A DNA stretch of 17,887 nt, from assembly GCA_937901165.1 (NCBI GenBank), contig CALCGS010000012.1:1-17887 (forward strand). The letters are read 5' to 3'. The notes under the pieces are model-generated. The model did not search any database and was not told the DNA's origin. It saw only the letters and a list, made by a program, of their open reading frames with translations. A program made the translations under genes and the position numbers. Source of the stretch: an uncultured Alphaproteobacteria bacterium. GTDB taxonomy: Bacteria > Pseudomonadota > Alphaproteobacteria > Rs-D84. Within the stretch, counting starts at the first letter, position 1. Every line of letters starts with the position of its first letter. Below are positions 1 to 6,309 of the stretch, piece after piece.

Positions 1-415
1 TTAAGTCTTTAGATACTTCACCTGCAATAAGGTCACGTTGGGTAGCAGCCATAACAGCATTCTTATTAGAGTTTTCTTCCATAACATCTTTATTGCTATT
101 ACGAATCAAGGACAGGATAGATTCGTCAGTAGTATTTGCTTTACGAACCATAGCACGTTCAAAGCGGTAAATGATATATGTCTTAGCAAGTTCAAATTTA
201 CCTGCATCCATCAGGGCATGTTCAACCATATCCTGAATATCCTCTACCAGCAAACGTTTTCTCTTCATATTTTGAATATGATGAGCAATTTCCTTAATCT
301 TTTCTTCTTCAATTCTATCGCATTCATCTACTACTTTGTTAGCTTTTTCAATAGCAATAATAATTTTACTGGGATCAAAATCTACTGTTGTACCATCACG
401 TTTAATAACCTTCAT
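1..415 (-). CDS. nrdD: Anaerobic ribonucleoside-triphosphate reductase (class III), N-terminal fragment
   Basis: Runs off the left edge of the window; 138 codons are visible. The first ~90 residues read as an ATP-cone regulatory domain (start MKVIKRDGTTVDFD, then an alternating-charge helix region). The last part carries wording typical of class III enzymes, including NTTDESIL, EENSNKN and QRDLIAGEVSKDL. In the family this oxygen-sensitive glycyl-radical enzyme reduces NTPs to dNTPs in anaerobic cells and needs the activase NrdG, which is not visible here. The start is set by ATG at 415-413 with a strong AAAGGACGGAG ribosome site just upstream. Codon use differs from the rest of the window: 3 of 8 leucine codons are CTG, against none of 11 in greA. 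The sequence looks closest to Firmicutes-type NrdD by recollection. It overlaps the 3' end of the truncated typA by 14 bp. Confidence 0.85.
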   Translation of the reverse strand, partial: MKVIKRDGTTVDFDPSKIIIAIEKANKVVDECDRIEEEKIKEIAHHIQNMKRKRLLVEDIQDMVEHALMDAGKFELAKTYIIYRFERAMVRKANTTDESILSLIRNSNKDVMEENSNKNAVMAATQRDLIAGEVSKDL

Positions 416-1928
416 ACGTCTCCGTCCTTTCCCTCATAATCTTCATATTTTCTGTATACATCTTATCAAAATTATATTCAGCGCCGTATTCATCGTATTT
501 ATCAAATACGCGGTTCATAATTCCTGTGCCACGTGTATCTGTTCTGAATTCAGATAGATAACCAATCAAACCGCGTGATGGGGCAGAAAATACAATTCTT
601 GTTTTGCCAGCACCGGATGATTTCATTTCTGTAATTGTTGCTTTGCGTTTGGTCATTTTTTCAATAACAACACCACTGAATTCATCATCAACGTCAATAA
701 CAACTTCTTCGATTGGTTCTAGTTTTTCACCATTTTCATTGGTTTGCATAACAACGCGTGGACGTGATACAGATAATTCAAAACCTTCACGACGCATTGT
801 TTCAATTAAAATTCCCAGTTGTAATTCACCACGACCAGAAACCTCAAATGCTTCGTTATTTGCACTTTGGCTTACTTTTAATGCAATGTTTGTTTCGGCT
901 TCTTTGAACAATCTATCACCAATCATACGAGATGTTAATTTTTTACCGGATTTTCCCGCCAATGGTGATGTGTTTACAAAGAATGTCATTGTTAAGGTTG
1001 GTGGATCAATTGGCATTGCAGGAATTGGTTCATTTACAGATGGATCACATAATGTGTCCGCCACTGTTGCTTTGGAAAAACCAGCGATAACAACAATATC
1101 ACCAGCAGATGCAGAATCGCGTGATACCTTGTTTACACCCTGGTGTTCAATGATTTTTGTGATTTTTGCGTTTTCTATAAATTCACCTTTCATATTGATT
1201 GCCTTGACAGATTGACCAACACGAACGGTACCTGATTCTATTTTACCAGTTAAAATTCTGCCGACATATGGGTCTGCTTCCAGGGTGGTGGCAAGCATTT
1301 TGAATGGTGCGTCCAATTGACAACGGTCGCCATTACAATCAGGGGCGGGTACATGGTCAACAATCAGTTGGAATAAAGGTGTTAAATCCTTGTGTTCGTC
1401 ATTTAAATCACGTACAGCCCAACCATCACGACCCACAGAATACAAATATGGAAAATCAAGTTGTGAATCAGTTGCACCCAATTTATCAAATAAATCAAAT
1501 GTTTCGCTTAAAACTTCGTCAGGGCGTGCATCGGCGCGGTCAACCTTGTTTATGCAAACAATTGGACGCAAACCAAGTTTTAATGCTTTGGATAATACGA
1601 ATTTTGTTTGGGGCAGTGGACCTTCGGCACTATCTACCAATAAAACAACACCATCAACCATTGATAAAATACGTTCAACTTCGCCACCAAAGTCCGCGTG
1701 TCCTGGTGTGTCAACAATGTTTATCTTGTATTCGCCCCATTGAATAGATGTTGGTTTTGCAGATATTGTGATACCGCGTTCACGTTCGATATCACCACTG
1801 TCCATAACCCTATCTTCAACCTTTTCGTTATCACGAAAAGTTCCAGATTGTTTTAACATATTGTCAACCAATGTAGTTTTACCGTGGTCAACGTGTGCTA
1901 TAATTGCAATATTACGTATTTTCATCAT
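402..1928 (-). CDS. typA: Ribosome-associated GTPase TypA/BipA, C-terminally truncated and ending in a foreign tail
   Basis: Translational GTPase of the EF-G family, which binds the 70S ribosome and acts in subunit assembly and stress or cold adaptation. Visible GTPase motifs are G1 AHVDHGKTT (residues 11-19), G3 DTPGH (73-77) and G4 NKVD (127-130). Domain II and the BipA-specific region follow, with GRGELQLGILIETMRREG and FRTDTRGTGIMNRVFDKY. The family is about 600 residues long; this one is 508. Homology stops near residue 481, and the last ~27 residues do not resemble TypA. The missing part holds the C-terminal domain that contacts the ribosome, so a native product of this length would probably be impaired. 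Two in-frame ATGs exist (1928 and 1925). The second has better spacing from AAGG (7 nt) and gives the usual MKIRNIAIIAH start. Confidence 0.9.
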   Translation of the reverse strand: MMKIRNIAIIAHVDHGKTTLVDNMLKQSGTFRDNEKVEDRVMDSGDIERERGITISAKPTSIQWGEYKINIVDTPGHADFGGEVERILSMVDGVVLLVDSAEGPLPQTKFVLSKALKLGLRPIVCINKVDRADARPDEVLSETFDLFDKLGATDSQLDFPYLYSVGRDGWAVRDLNDEHKDLTPLFQLIVDHVPAPDCNGDRCQLDAPFKMLATTLEADPYVGRILTGKIESGTVRVGQSVKAINMKGEFIENAKITKIIEHQGVNKVSRDSASAGDIVVIAGFSKATVADTLCDPSVNEPIPAMPIDPPTLTMTFFVNTSPLAGKSGKKLTSRMIGDRLFKEAETNIALKVSQSANNEAFEVSGRGELQLGILIETMRREGFELSVSRPRVVMQTNENGEKLEPIEEVVIDVDDEFSGVVIEKMTKRKATITEMKSSGAGKTRIVFSAPSRGLIGYLSEFRTDTRGTGIMNRVFDKYDEYGAEYNFDKMYTENMKIMRERTETYEGY

Positions 1929-1957
1929 TAGGCCTTATTTTTTACAATGTATCTAAG

Positions 1958-1986
1958 ATTATACTATATTTTATAAATTTCAACAA
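1958..1986 (-). promoter_or_regulatory. Predicted sigma70-type promoter of typA
   Basis: On the minus strand: -35 TTGTTG (1986-1981), a 17-nt spacer, and a perfect -10 TATAAT (1963-1958). Transcription would start near 1951, giving a short leader of about 25 nt. It diverges from the promoter of the first orphan cassette. Confidence 0.6.
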
Positions 1987-2002
1987 ATATATTATAAAAT
2001 AA

Positions 2003-2030
2003 TTGACTTTTTGTAATTTTTGTCTATAAT
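2003..2030 (+). promoter_or_regulatory. Predicted promoter of orphan gene copy 1
   Basis: -35 TTGACT (2003-2008), a 16-nt spacer and -10 TATAAT (2025-2030). The leader is about 35 nt and carries AAAAAAGGAG before the ATG at 2071. The copy-2 promoter matches it at an offset of 613 bp. Confidence 0.7.
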
Positions 2031-2070
2031 ATTATGTGTAAATGATAAAAATAGAAAAAAGGAGATAATT

Positions 2071-2535
2071 ATGCAAAAACAATTAGATATGGAAATTTTA
2101 ATAAAAAAATGTTTTGATTCTGCTGAAAAATACATACAGAAAATGCGTACTTTGTATGTTGATAAAATGGATTTAGTTTTATTTGATAGGGAAATGCCTA
2201 AATTTGCTGAATTGCGTAAAGTTGCAGAATCTTTACCAAATACTACCAATTGGAATGATAGGTATATGATGGTACAGAAATTGAAAGGAATGTATGTGGA
2301 TGCGGGTTTGTTTATGAAACCTAATTCGCCTGATAACAGTACTTATATAGCTTTTAGTAGATTGATATATGGTTTAGCAGGTTATTATGAAGTACGTAGT
2401 GATAAGTCGCGTGAAGAATTTTTAGAGAGATATAAATCATGGTGTTATAAAATATCTAGTAATCGTTTGAAGGATTTTATATATCCACTTGTGCCGGCAT
2501 CTTATATTGTTGAACGTGTACAAAAAGGCAGATAA
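2071..2535 (+). CDS. Orphan ~18-kDa protein, copy 1 of tandem pair
   Basis: I do not recognise the family. The 154-residue product has no signal peptide or membrane segment. It is Lys/Tyr/Asp-rich and reads as mostly helical, so a cytoplasmic helical protein is likely. The ATG at 2071 is chosen over an in-frame ATG at 2020 because AAAAAAGGAG lies just before it and because copy 2 starts with the same MQKQLDM. Residues kept between the copies cluster in blocks: FDSAEKYIQKMR (15-26), ELRKVAESLPN (47-57), TNWNDRY (59-65), FMKPNS (81-86) and WCYKIS followed by NRLKDFIYP near the C-terminus. The central segment (72-79) is nearly unrelated between copies. It has its own promoter and terminator, so it is monocistronic. 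Function is unknown. Confidence 0.75.
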   Translation: MQKQLDMEILIKKCFDSAEKYIQKMRTLYVDKMDLVLFDREMPKFAELRKVAESLPNTTNWNDRYMMVQKLKGMYVDAGLFMKPNSPDNSTYIAFSRLIYGLAGYYEVRSDKSREEFLERYKSWCYKISSNRLKDFIYPLVPASYIVERVQKGR

Positions 2536-2562
2536 AAAAAACGCCCATTTGGGCGTTTTTTT
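2534..2562 (+). terminator. Rho-independent terminator of orphan copy 1
   Basis: Stem AAAACGCCC / GGGCGTTTT with loop ATTT and a 7-T tail, starting at the stop codon of copy 1. The A-run on the other side makes it usable in both directions. Confidence 0.9.
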
Positions 2563-2599
2563 AATGCACACCACCAATTTTTGTTCGGCCACCCATCAA
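2561..2599 (-). pseudogene. Relic of the serS 3' end
   Basis: Read on the minus strand, this 39-bp stretch encodes LMGGRTKIGGVH plus a TAA stop. It matches the last 12 residues of the intact serS (LMGGRTKIGGKH) at 3173-3211 in all but one residue. There is no serS sequence upstream of it: after 2600 the sequence becomes the start of the second cassette. It is a fragment left by the tandem duplication and is not expressed as a gene. Confidence 0.85.
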
Positions 2600-2615
2600 T
2601 TATATTATAAAATGA

Positions 2616-2643
2616 TTGCTTTTTTGAAGTTTTTGTCTATAAT
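2616..2643 (+). promoter_or_regulatory. Predicted promoter of orphan gene copy 2
   Basis: -35 TTGCTT (2616-2621), a 16-nt spacer and -10 TATAAT (2638-2643). The -10 is unchanged from copy 1, while the -35 is weaker (TTGCTT against TTGACT). Confidence 0.65.
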
Positions 2644-2682
2644 ATTAAGTGTAAGTGATAAAGATAGAAAAAGGAAAGGGTT

Positions 2683-3150
2683 ATGCAAAAGCAATTAGAT
2701 ATGAATGTTTTGATTAAACACTTTTTTGATTCTGCTGAAAAATACATACAGAAAATGCGTGGGTTATATACTGATAAAGTGGATTTAGCTCAGTTTGATA
2801 AGGAAATGCTTAAATTTGTTGAATTGCGTAAAGTTGCAGAATCTTTACCAAATATCACAAATTGGAATGATAGATATAGAATGTCGCAAAAATTGTCAAG
2901 TATATTTTGTGAACCAATGTTATTTATGAAACCGAATTCACGTGATAATAGTACTTATTTTGCTTTTGTAGATTTGGTACGTGCATTGGCTGATTATTAT
3001 CAAACGTCTGCAGGTGTTAATGATAAATTTTTAGCAAGTTATAAGAAGTGGTGTTATAAGATATCTGATAATCGGTTGAAGGATTTTATATATCCGTTTG
3101 TGTCGGCGTCTTATATTGCTAAACGTTCACAAAAAGATATATCAAAATAA
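2683..3150 (+). CDS. Orphan ~18-kDa protein, copy 2 of tandem pair
   Basis: A 155-residue paralogue of the gene at 2071, with the same first seven residues and about two-thirds identity by eye. The start at 2683 is supported by AAAAAGGAAAGGG just upstream. The same blocks are kept (EKYIQKMR, ELRKVAESLPN, TNWNDRY, FMKPNS, WCYKIS, NRLKDFIYP). The middle (72-79) and the segment near 105-118 differ strongly, with one residue of length difference. No signal peptide, membrane segment or known catalytic motif is seen. It is monocistronic between its own promoter and the hairpin at 3149-3174, and it converges on serS. Maintenance of an open frame in both copies despite divergence implies that both are, or were, under selection. 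Function is unknown. Confidence 0.75.
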   Translation: MQKQLDMNVLIKHFFDSAEKYIQKMRGLYTDKVDLAQFDKEMLKFVELRKVAESLPNITNWNDRYRMSQKLSSIFCEPMLFMKPNSRDNSTYFAFVDLVRALADYYQTSAGVNDKFLASYKKWCYKISDNRLKDFIYPFVSASYIAKRSQKDISK

Positions 3151-3174
3151 AAAATGCCCATTTGGGCATTTTTT
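3149..3174. terminator. Bidirectional terminator between orphan copy 2 and serS
   Basis: Stem AAAATGCCC / GGGCATTTT with loop ATTT, A-run before and T-run after. It serves copy 2 on the plus strand. Read on the minus strand it directly follows the serS stop, so it probably ends both converging transcripts. Confidence 0.85.
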
Positions 3175-4453
3175 AATGTTTGCCACCAATTTTTGTACGC
3201 CCCCCCATTAATGGTTGTAATGCCTTTGGAATGTTTACAGAACCATCTGGATTTTGATGATTTTCTATGAATGGAACCAAAACACGTGGCAGGGCAATTC
3301 CAGTATTGTTCATAGTTGCACAGAATTTTACTTCGTTTGTGCCGTTTTCGCGATATCTGGTATTTGTGCGACGTGATTGAAATGTTCCAATAAGTGAACA
3401 ACTGCCCAATTCACGGTATGTGTTTTCAGATGGAACCCAAGCCTCTACATCGTTCATTTTTATTTTATTAAATCCCATGTCGCCAGTGGAATTCGTTATA
3501 ACACGATATGGTAATTCCAAATCTTCCATAATATCGCAAAGATTTTTCAATAATTCTTGATAAAATTTTTCTGAATCTTGTGGACGACAAAATACATATT
3601 GTTCCACTTTATTAAATTGATGAAAGCGTACCAAACCGCGCGTGTCACGACCAGCCGCACCGGCTTCACGTCGAAAACATGGTGAAAATCCAGCGTATTT
3701 TAATGGTAATTCATTTTCAGATAAAATTTCATCGCTGTGCAGAGAATTTATTATGATTTCCGCAGTACCAGCCAAACATTTATCTTCGTCATTTAATGCG
3801 AATACATCATTTTTCATAACAGACATATCAGAGCCAACAAAATGACCTGCATTAAATATTGTTTCTGGTTTTGTTATAGATGGGCATTCAATATATTTAA
3901 ATCCGCGTGAAATTAGTTTTTGAATAACGTAAGTTTGAATAGCCAAATCAAGTTCTGCGGCTTCACCAATTAAACAATAGGTGCGAGCGCCACAGATTTT
4001 GCTGATTTTTTCAGGTGCCCACCATCCGTTCATATCTAATAAATCCCATTGAGGACGTGCAGTAAAATCAAATGTGCGTGGTGTGCCCATAACCTTTAAT
4101 ATTGTATTTGCTGTGTCGTCATCACCAATTGGTGCGGTGTCATCTGGAATTTGAGGAACGCAATGCATTAAATCGTTTAAACGTGATTCTTTTTCAGCAA
4201 GTTCAGACATTTCAGATGCGATTTCAGCACTGATTTCTTTGCTGCGTGCAACTAAAGTTGCCTTGTCAGAAGATGTTGGGATTTCGCGACTTATTTTATT
4301 TTTTTCAGCCGTTTTATTTTGTGTAATTGTTTTTAGTTCACGAATACGTGCATCTAAATCTAAGATTTCAGATGTGTGGTCAGGAAAATTTTTTACCTGG
4401 CATGCGTGTTTTACAATGTCTGGATTTTCCCTGATAAATTTAATGTCTAACAT
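3173..4453 (-). CDS. serS: Seryl-tRNA synthetase
   Basis: Class II aminoacyl-tRNA synthetase that charges tRNA-Ser (and tRNA-Sec where present) with serine in the cytoplasm. The 426-residue length fits the family. The N-terminus (MLDIKFIRENPDIVK) opens the long antiparallel coiled-coil arm that grips the tRNA long variable arm (about residues 28-105, rich in Lys/Glu). Class II motif 2 is visible as FSPCFRREAGAAGRDTRGL. Motif 3 lies near the end, as TGIALPRVLVPFIEN, followed by the conserved ending PLMGG. The ATG at 4453 is chosen over an upstream in-frame ATG because AAAGGA precedes it and because it gives the standard N-terminus. It starts 2 nt after the trxB stop, so the two are cotranscribed. 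The last 13 codons are duplicated as a relic at 2561-2599. Confidence 0.97.
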   Translation of the reverse strand: MLDIKFIRENPDIVKHACQVKNFPDHTSEILDLDARIRELKTITQNKTAEKNKISREIPTSSDKATLVARSKEISAEIASEMSELAEKESRLNDLMHCVPQIPDDTAPIGDDDTANTILKVMGTPRTFDFTARPQWDLLDMNGWWAPEKISKICGARTYCLIGEAAELDLAIQTYVIQKLISRGFKYIECPSITKPETIFNAGHFVGSDMSVMKNDVFALNDEDKCLAGTAEIIINSLHSDEILSENELPLKYAGFSPCFRREAGAAGRDTRGLVRFHQFNKVEQYVFCRPQDSEKFYQELLKNLCDIMEDLELPYRVITNSTGDMGFNKIKMNDVEAWVPSENTYRELGSCSLIGTFQSRRTNTRYRENGTNEVKFCATMNNTGIALPRVLVPFIENHQNPDGSVNIPKALQPLMGGRTKIGGKH

Positions 4454-4455
4454 TT

Positions 4456-5355
4456 TTATTGTTCCTTTGAATTTAAATAAGATATTGCGTCCATTGCGGC
4501 AGTGCATCCACTGCCCACGGCGGTTGCAACCTGCATTTTTATTCCGGACATAACGTCACCCGCAACAAACATTCCAGCCGGTAATTTTTCAGGCGATAGC
4601 CGTCCCATATTATCACGCGATATTTCTTCGGTTAAATAATCCGTGTTGGCTTCATGACCAATAGCAACAAATACACCATCGCAGATTAATTCTTGACCGT
4701 TTGTTAAAGTGGCGATTAATTCGTCAGATGTTTCAGATTTTTTTAGTGATGTTATTTCTGTATTAAACATTGTTGTTATGTTATCGCGTTCCTTGACGCG
4801 TGAAACCAGTACGGCTTCGGCACGGGTAAATTCAGATTTACGATAAAGTATTTTTACTTCTTGGGCCAAATCAGCCAAGTATAAGGCATCGTTCAATGCA
4901 CAATTTCCACCACCAATAACCAAAACTTTTTTGCCGGTATAGAAAAATCCATCACATGTCGCACAATATGATACGCCACGACCAAGTAATTCACGCGCAC
5001 CGGATATTTCTAATCTGCGCGCACGTGCGCCAGTTGTTAAAATAATACATTTTGATTCGTATGTTTTACCATTGTTGCAAATAATATTATAACTATTATT
5101 TTCGTCCCATTTTATATCCGTTGCAGAACAATATGAAACTTCTGCACCAAATGATTTTGCTTGTTTTTCCATAAACTGTATTAATTCCATTCCAGAACCA
5201 GAAAAACCAGGATAATTTTCCAGTTTTGATATTTCACTGGTTTGTCCACCGAATGTATCGCCTGTTAATATTAATGTTTTTTTGTTTGCACGTGCACAGT
5301 ACAAACCGGATGTGAATCCTGCGGGACCAGAACCCAAGATTATAACGTCATACAT
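4456..5355 (-). CDS. trxB: Thioredoxin-disulfide reductase-like flavoprotein
   Basis: FAD-dependent pyridine nucleotide-disulfide oxidoreductase of 299 residues, slightly short for TrxB. In the family it passes electrons from NADPH through FAD and a CxxC pair to thioredoxin in the cytoplasm. Visible are the FAD-binding GSGPAG (8-13), the redox motif CATC (131-134), the second Rossmann motif GGGNCA (148-153) and the C-terminal FAD motif GDVM. The NADPH 2'-phosphate motif HRRxxxR of E. coli TrxB is changed to YRKSEFTR (171-178) with one residue inserted. The C-terminal YRQA is replaced by KMQV, so cofactor use may differ. AGGAAAG precedes the ATG. It is the first gene of the trxB-serS operon. 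Confidence 0.9.
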   Translation of the reverse strand: MYDVIILGSGPAGFTSGLYCARANKKTLILTGDTFGGQTSEISKLENYPGFSGSGMELIQFMEKQAKSFGAEVSYCSATDIKWDENNSYNIICNNGKTYESKCIILTTGARARRLEISGARELLGRGVSYCATCDGFFYTGKKVLVIGGGNCALNDALYLADLAQEVKILYRKSEFTRAEAVLVSRVKERDNITTMFNTEITSLKKSETSDELIATLTNGQELICDGVFVAIGHEANTDYLTEEISRDNMGRLSPEKLPAGMFVAGDVMSGIKMQVATAVGSGCTAAMDAISYLNSKEQ

Positions 5356-5383
5356 AATACTTTCCTATTTGTTTCTATGGGGT

Positions 5384-5412
5384 AGCATAGCATAATGTAT
5401 AAAAACCGTCAA
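5384..5412 (-). promoter_or_regulatory. Predicted sigma70-type promoter of trxB-serS
   Basis: On the minus strand: -35 TTGACG (5412-5407), a 17-nt spacer and -10 TATGCT (5389-5384). The leader is about 22 nt. This is one of the clearest promoters in the window. Confidence 0.75.
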
Positions 5413-5423
5413 ATTATTTATTT

Positions 5424-5452
5424 TTGGATTTATTTTTAAATGGTGATATAAT
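5424..5452 (+). promoter_or_regulatory. Predicted extended -10 promoter giving a leaderless transcript
   Basis: -35 TTGGAT (5424-5429), a 17-nt spacer and extended -10 TGATATAAT (5444-5452). Only 8 nt separate the -10 box from the ATG at 5461, so transcription should start at or within two bases of the start codon. Confidence 0.7.
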
Positions 5453-5460
5453 TAAACGAA

Positions 5461-6309
5461 ATGAAAAAAATTGCTTTTTTATCTTTATTAGTGTTTGTAA
5501 ACCCTGTAAACGCCGATGTTGTTGATTTAGACGTTGCGTTGCGGGATACTTATTATGCGTGTATGGGAATTGAAAATGATTTAGATGATATGAAAAAATT
5601 GGCTGGAATAAATACTGTTGTTACAGGAATTGGAACGGTTAGTGGTGGAACAGCGTTGGCAGTTGGTGTTGTTAAACAAAAATATACTTTGGAAAAGTTA
5701 AGAAGTATAGAAGATAATATGGATTTTGAAATTGCAAGTTTTGATAAAATTGATATTTCTAATAAAACTGTAAATGGATTTAAACCGGATTTAAAATCGC
5801 AAACAAAAAAATTAGGAAATTGGCGAACAGGATTACTTGCAGTTAGTACGGCTTCTAATATTGCTGGTGTTGTGATTGCAAGTAAGAATAAAAATAATAC
5901 AAACTTAAAATTAAAAATTGATAATTGTTTAAACAAAATTGATGGTTTAAAACAATCTATTAGTATGGCAAGGTTTAATGGTGTTGATGTAGATGAAGCA
6001 GTTCAGATTTATAATGCTTGTTCACAGTATCAATATGTTGATGTTGATTTAATAAAAAATCGGGCAAAAGGTGCTGAAATTTCATCCGTGGTTGGTGGGG
6101 TGACAGGGACCGCAGGAACAGTGGCTAGTGTTGTGGCAAATAATGTAACAGATGCAAAAAAAGAACATAATTTAGATGTTATTTCTAATGTGTTGGCGGG
6201 GGGGACGACGGTTGCAACTGGGGTTGCAGTTGTATTTAATGCAAAACAGATTTCTGAAATAAAAAAGATTGTTAGTGTGGCTAATAAATGTGAGAGTTTA
6301 TTAAAATGA
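5461..6309 (+). CDS. Exported protein with four Gly-rich hydrophobic segments, partner of the muramidase gene
   Basis: I do not recognise the family. The 282-residue product starts with a Sec signal peptide (MKKIAFLSLLVFVNPVNA, likely cut after residue 18). Four glycine-rich hydrophobic stretches follow at about 48-71, 122-141, 207-227 and 241-262; these could be membrane or membrane-active hairpins. Cysteines are only at 34, 156, 187 and 277, that is, flanking each pair of hydrophobic segments. The two halves (about 25-165 and 178-282) look like copies of one unit: an AC dipeptide, a charged helix, a hydrophobic stretch, a Lys-rich loop, a second hydrophobic stretch, then a Cys-containing helix. 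There is no ribosome site before the ATG, consistent with a leaderless mRNA. The stop overlaps the next start by 4 bp (ATGA), implying coupled translation. A holin-like or pore role is speculation. Confidence 0.75.
   Translation: MKKIAFLSLLVFVNPVNADVVDLDVALRDTYYACMGIENDLDDMKKLAGINTVVTGIGTVSGGTALAVGVVKQKYTLEKLRSIEDNMDFEIASFDKIDISNKTVNGFKPDLKSQTKKLGNWRTGLLAVSTASNIAGVVIASKNKNNTNLKLKIDNCLNKIDGLKQSISMARFNGVDVDEAVQIYNACSQYQYVDVDLIKNRAKGAEISSVVGGVTGTAGTVASVVANNVTDAKKEHNLDVISNVLAGGTTVATGVAVVFNAKQISEIKKIVSVANKCESLLK

Larger units (their letters stand above)
1988..3211 (+). repeat. Tandem duplication of a promoter-gene-terminator cassette
   Basis: Two diverged units lie head to tail. Unit 1 is about 1988-2600 and unit 2 about 2601-3211. 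Each begins with TATATTATAAAAT (1988-2000 and 2601-2613). Each then has a promoter, a ribosome site, a 154/155-codon gene and a GCCC-ATTT-GGGC terminator, and each ends with the serS 3' end in reverse orientation. Matching landmarks are offset by 612-613 bp throughout: -35, -10, start codon and serS stop. The two proteins are about two-thirds identical by eye, so the duplication is not recent. Confidence 0.85.

Noticed and set aside
1..440. A frameshifted continuation of TypA hidden in another frame
   Set aside because: All of 1-415 is accounted for by a coherent nrdD reading on the same strand, and no TypA C-terminal wording appears in the other frames.
604..1747. Long open frames antisense to typA (and similar ones opposite serS, secD and lptG)
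   Set aside because: They are complementary-strand shadows of well-conserved genes, without ribosome sites or recognisable products.
2020..2070. Upstream ATG extending orphan copy 1 by 17 residues
   Set aside because: It lies between the -35 and -10 boxes, so it would not be in the transcript. Copy 2 also starts at the later MQKQLDM.
1988..3211. Tandem orphan genes read as a toxin-antitoxin pair or insertion element
   Set aside because: The two proteins are homologous to each other, each has its own promoter and terminator, and no terminal inverted repeats, transposase or target duplications are visible.
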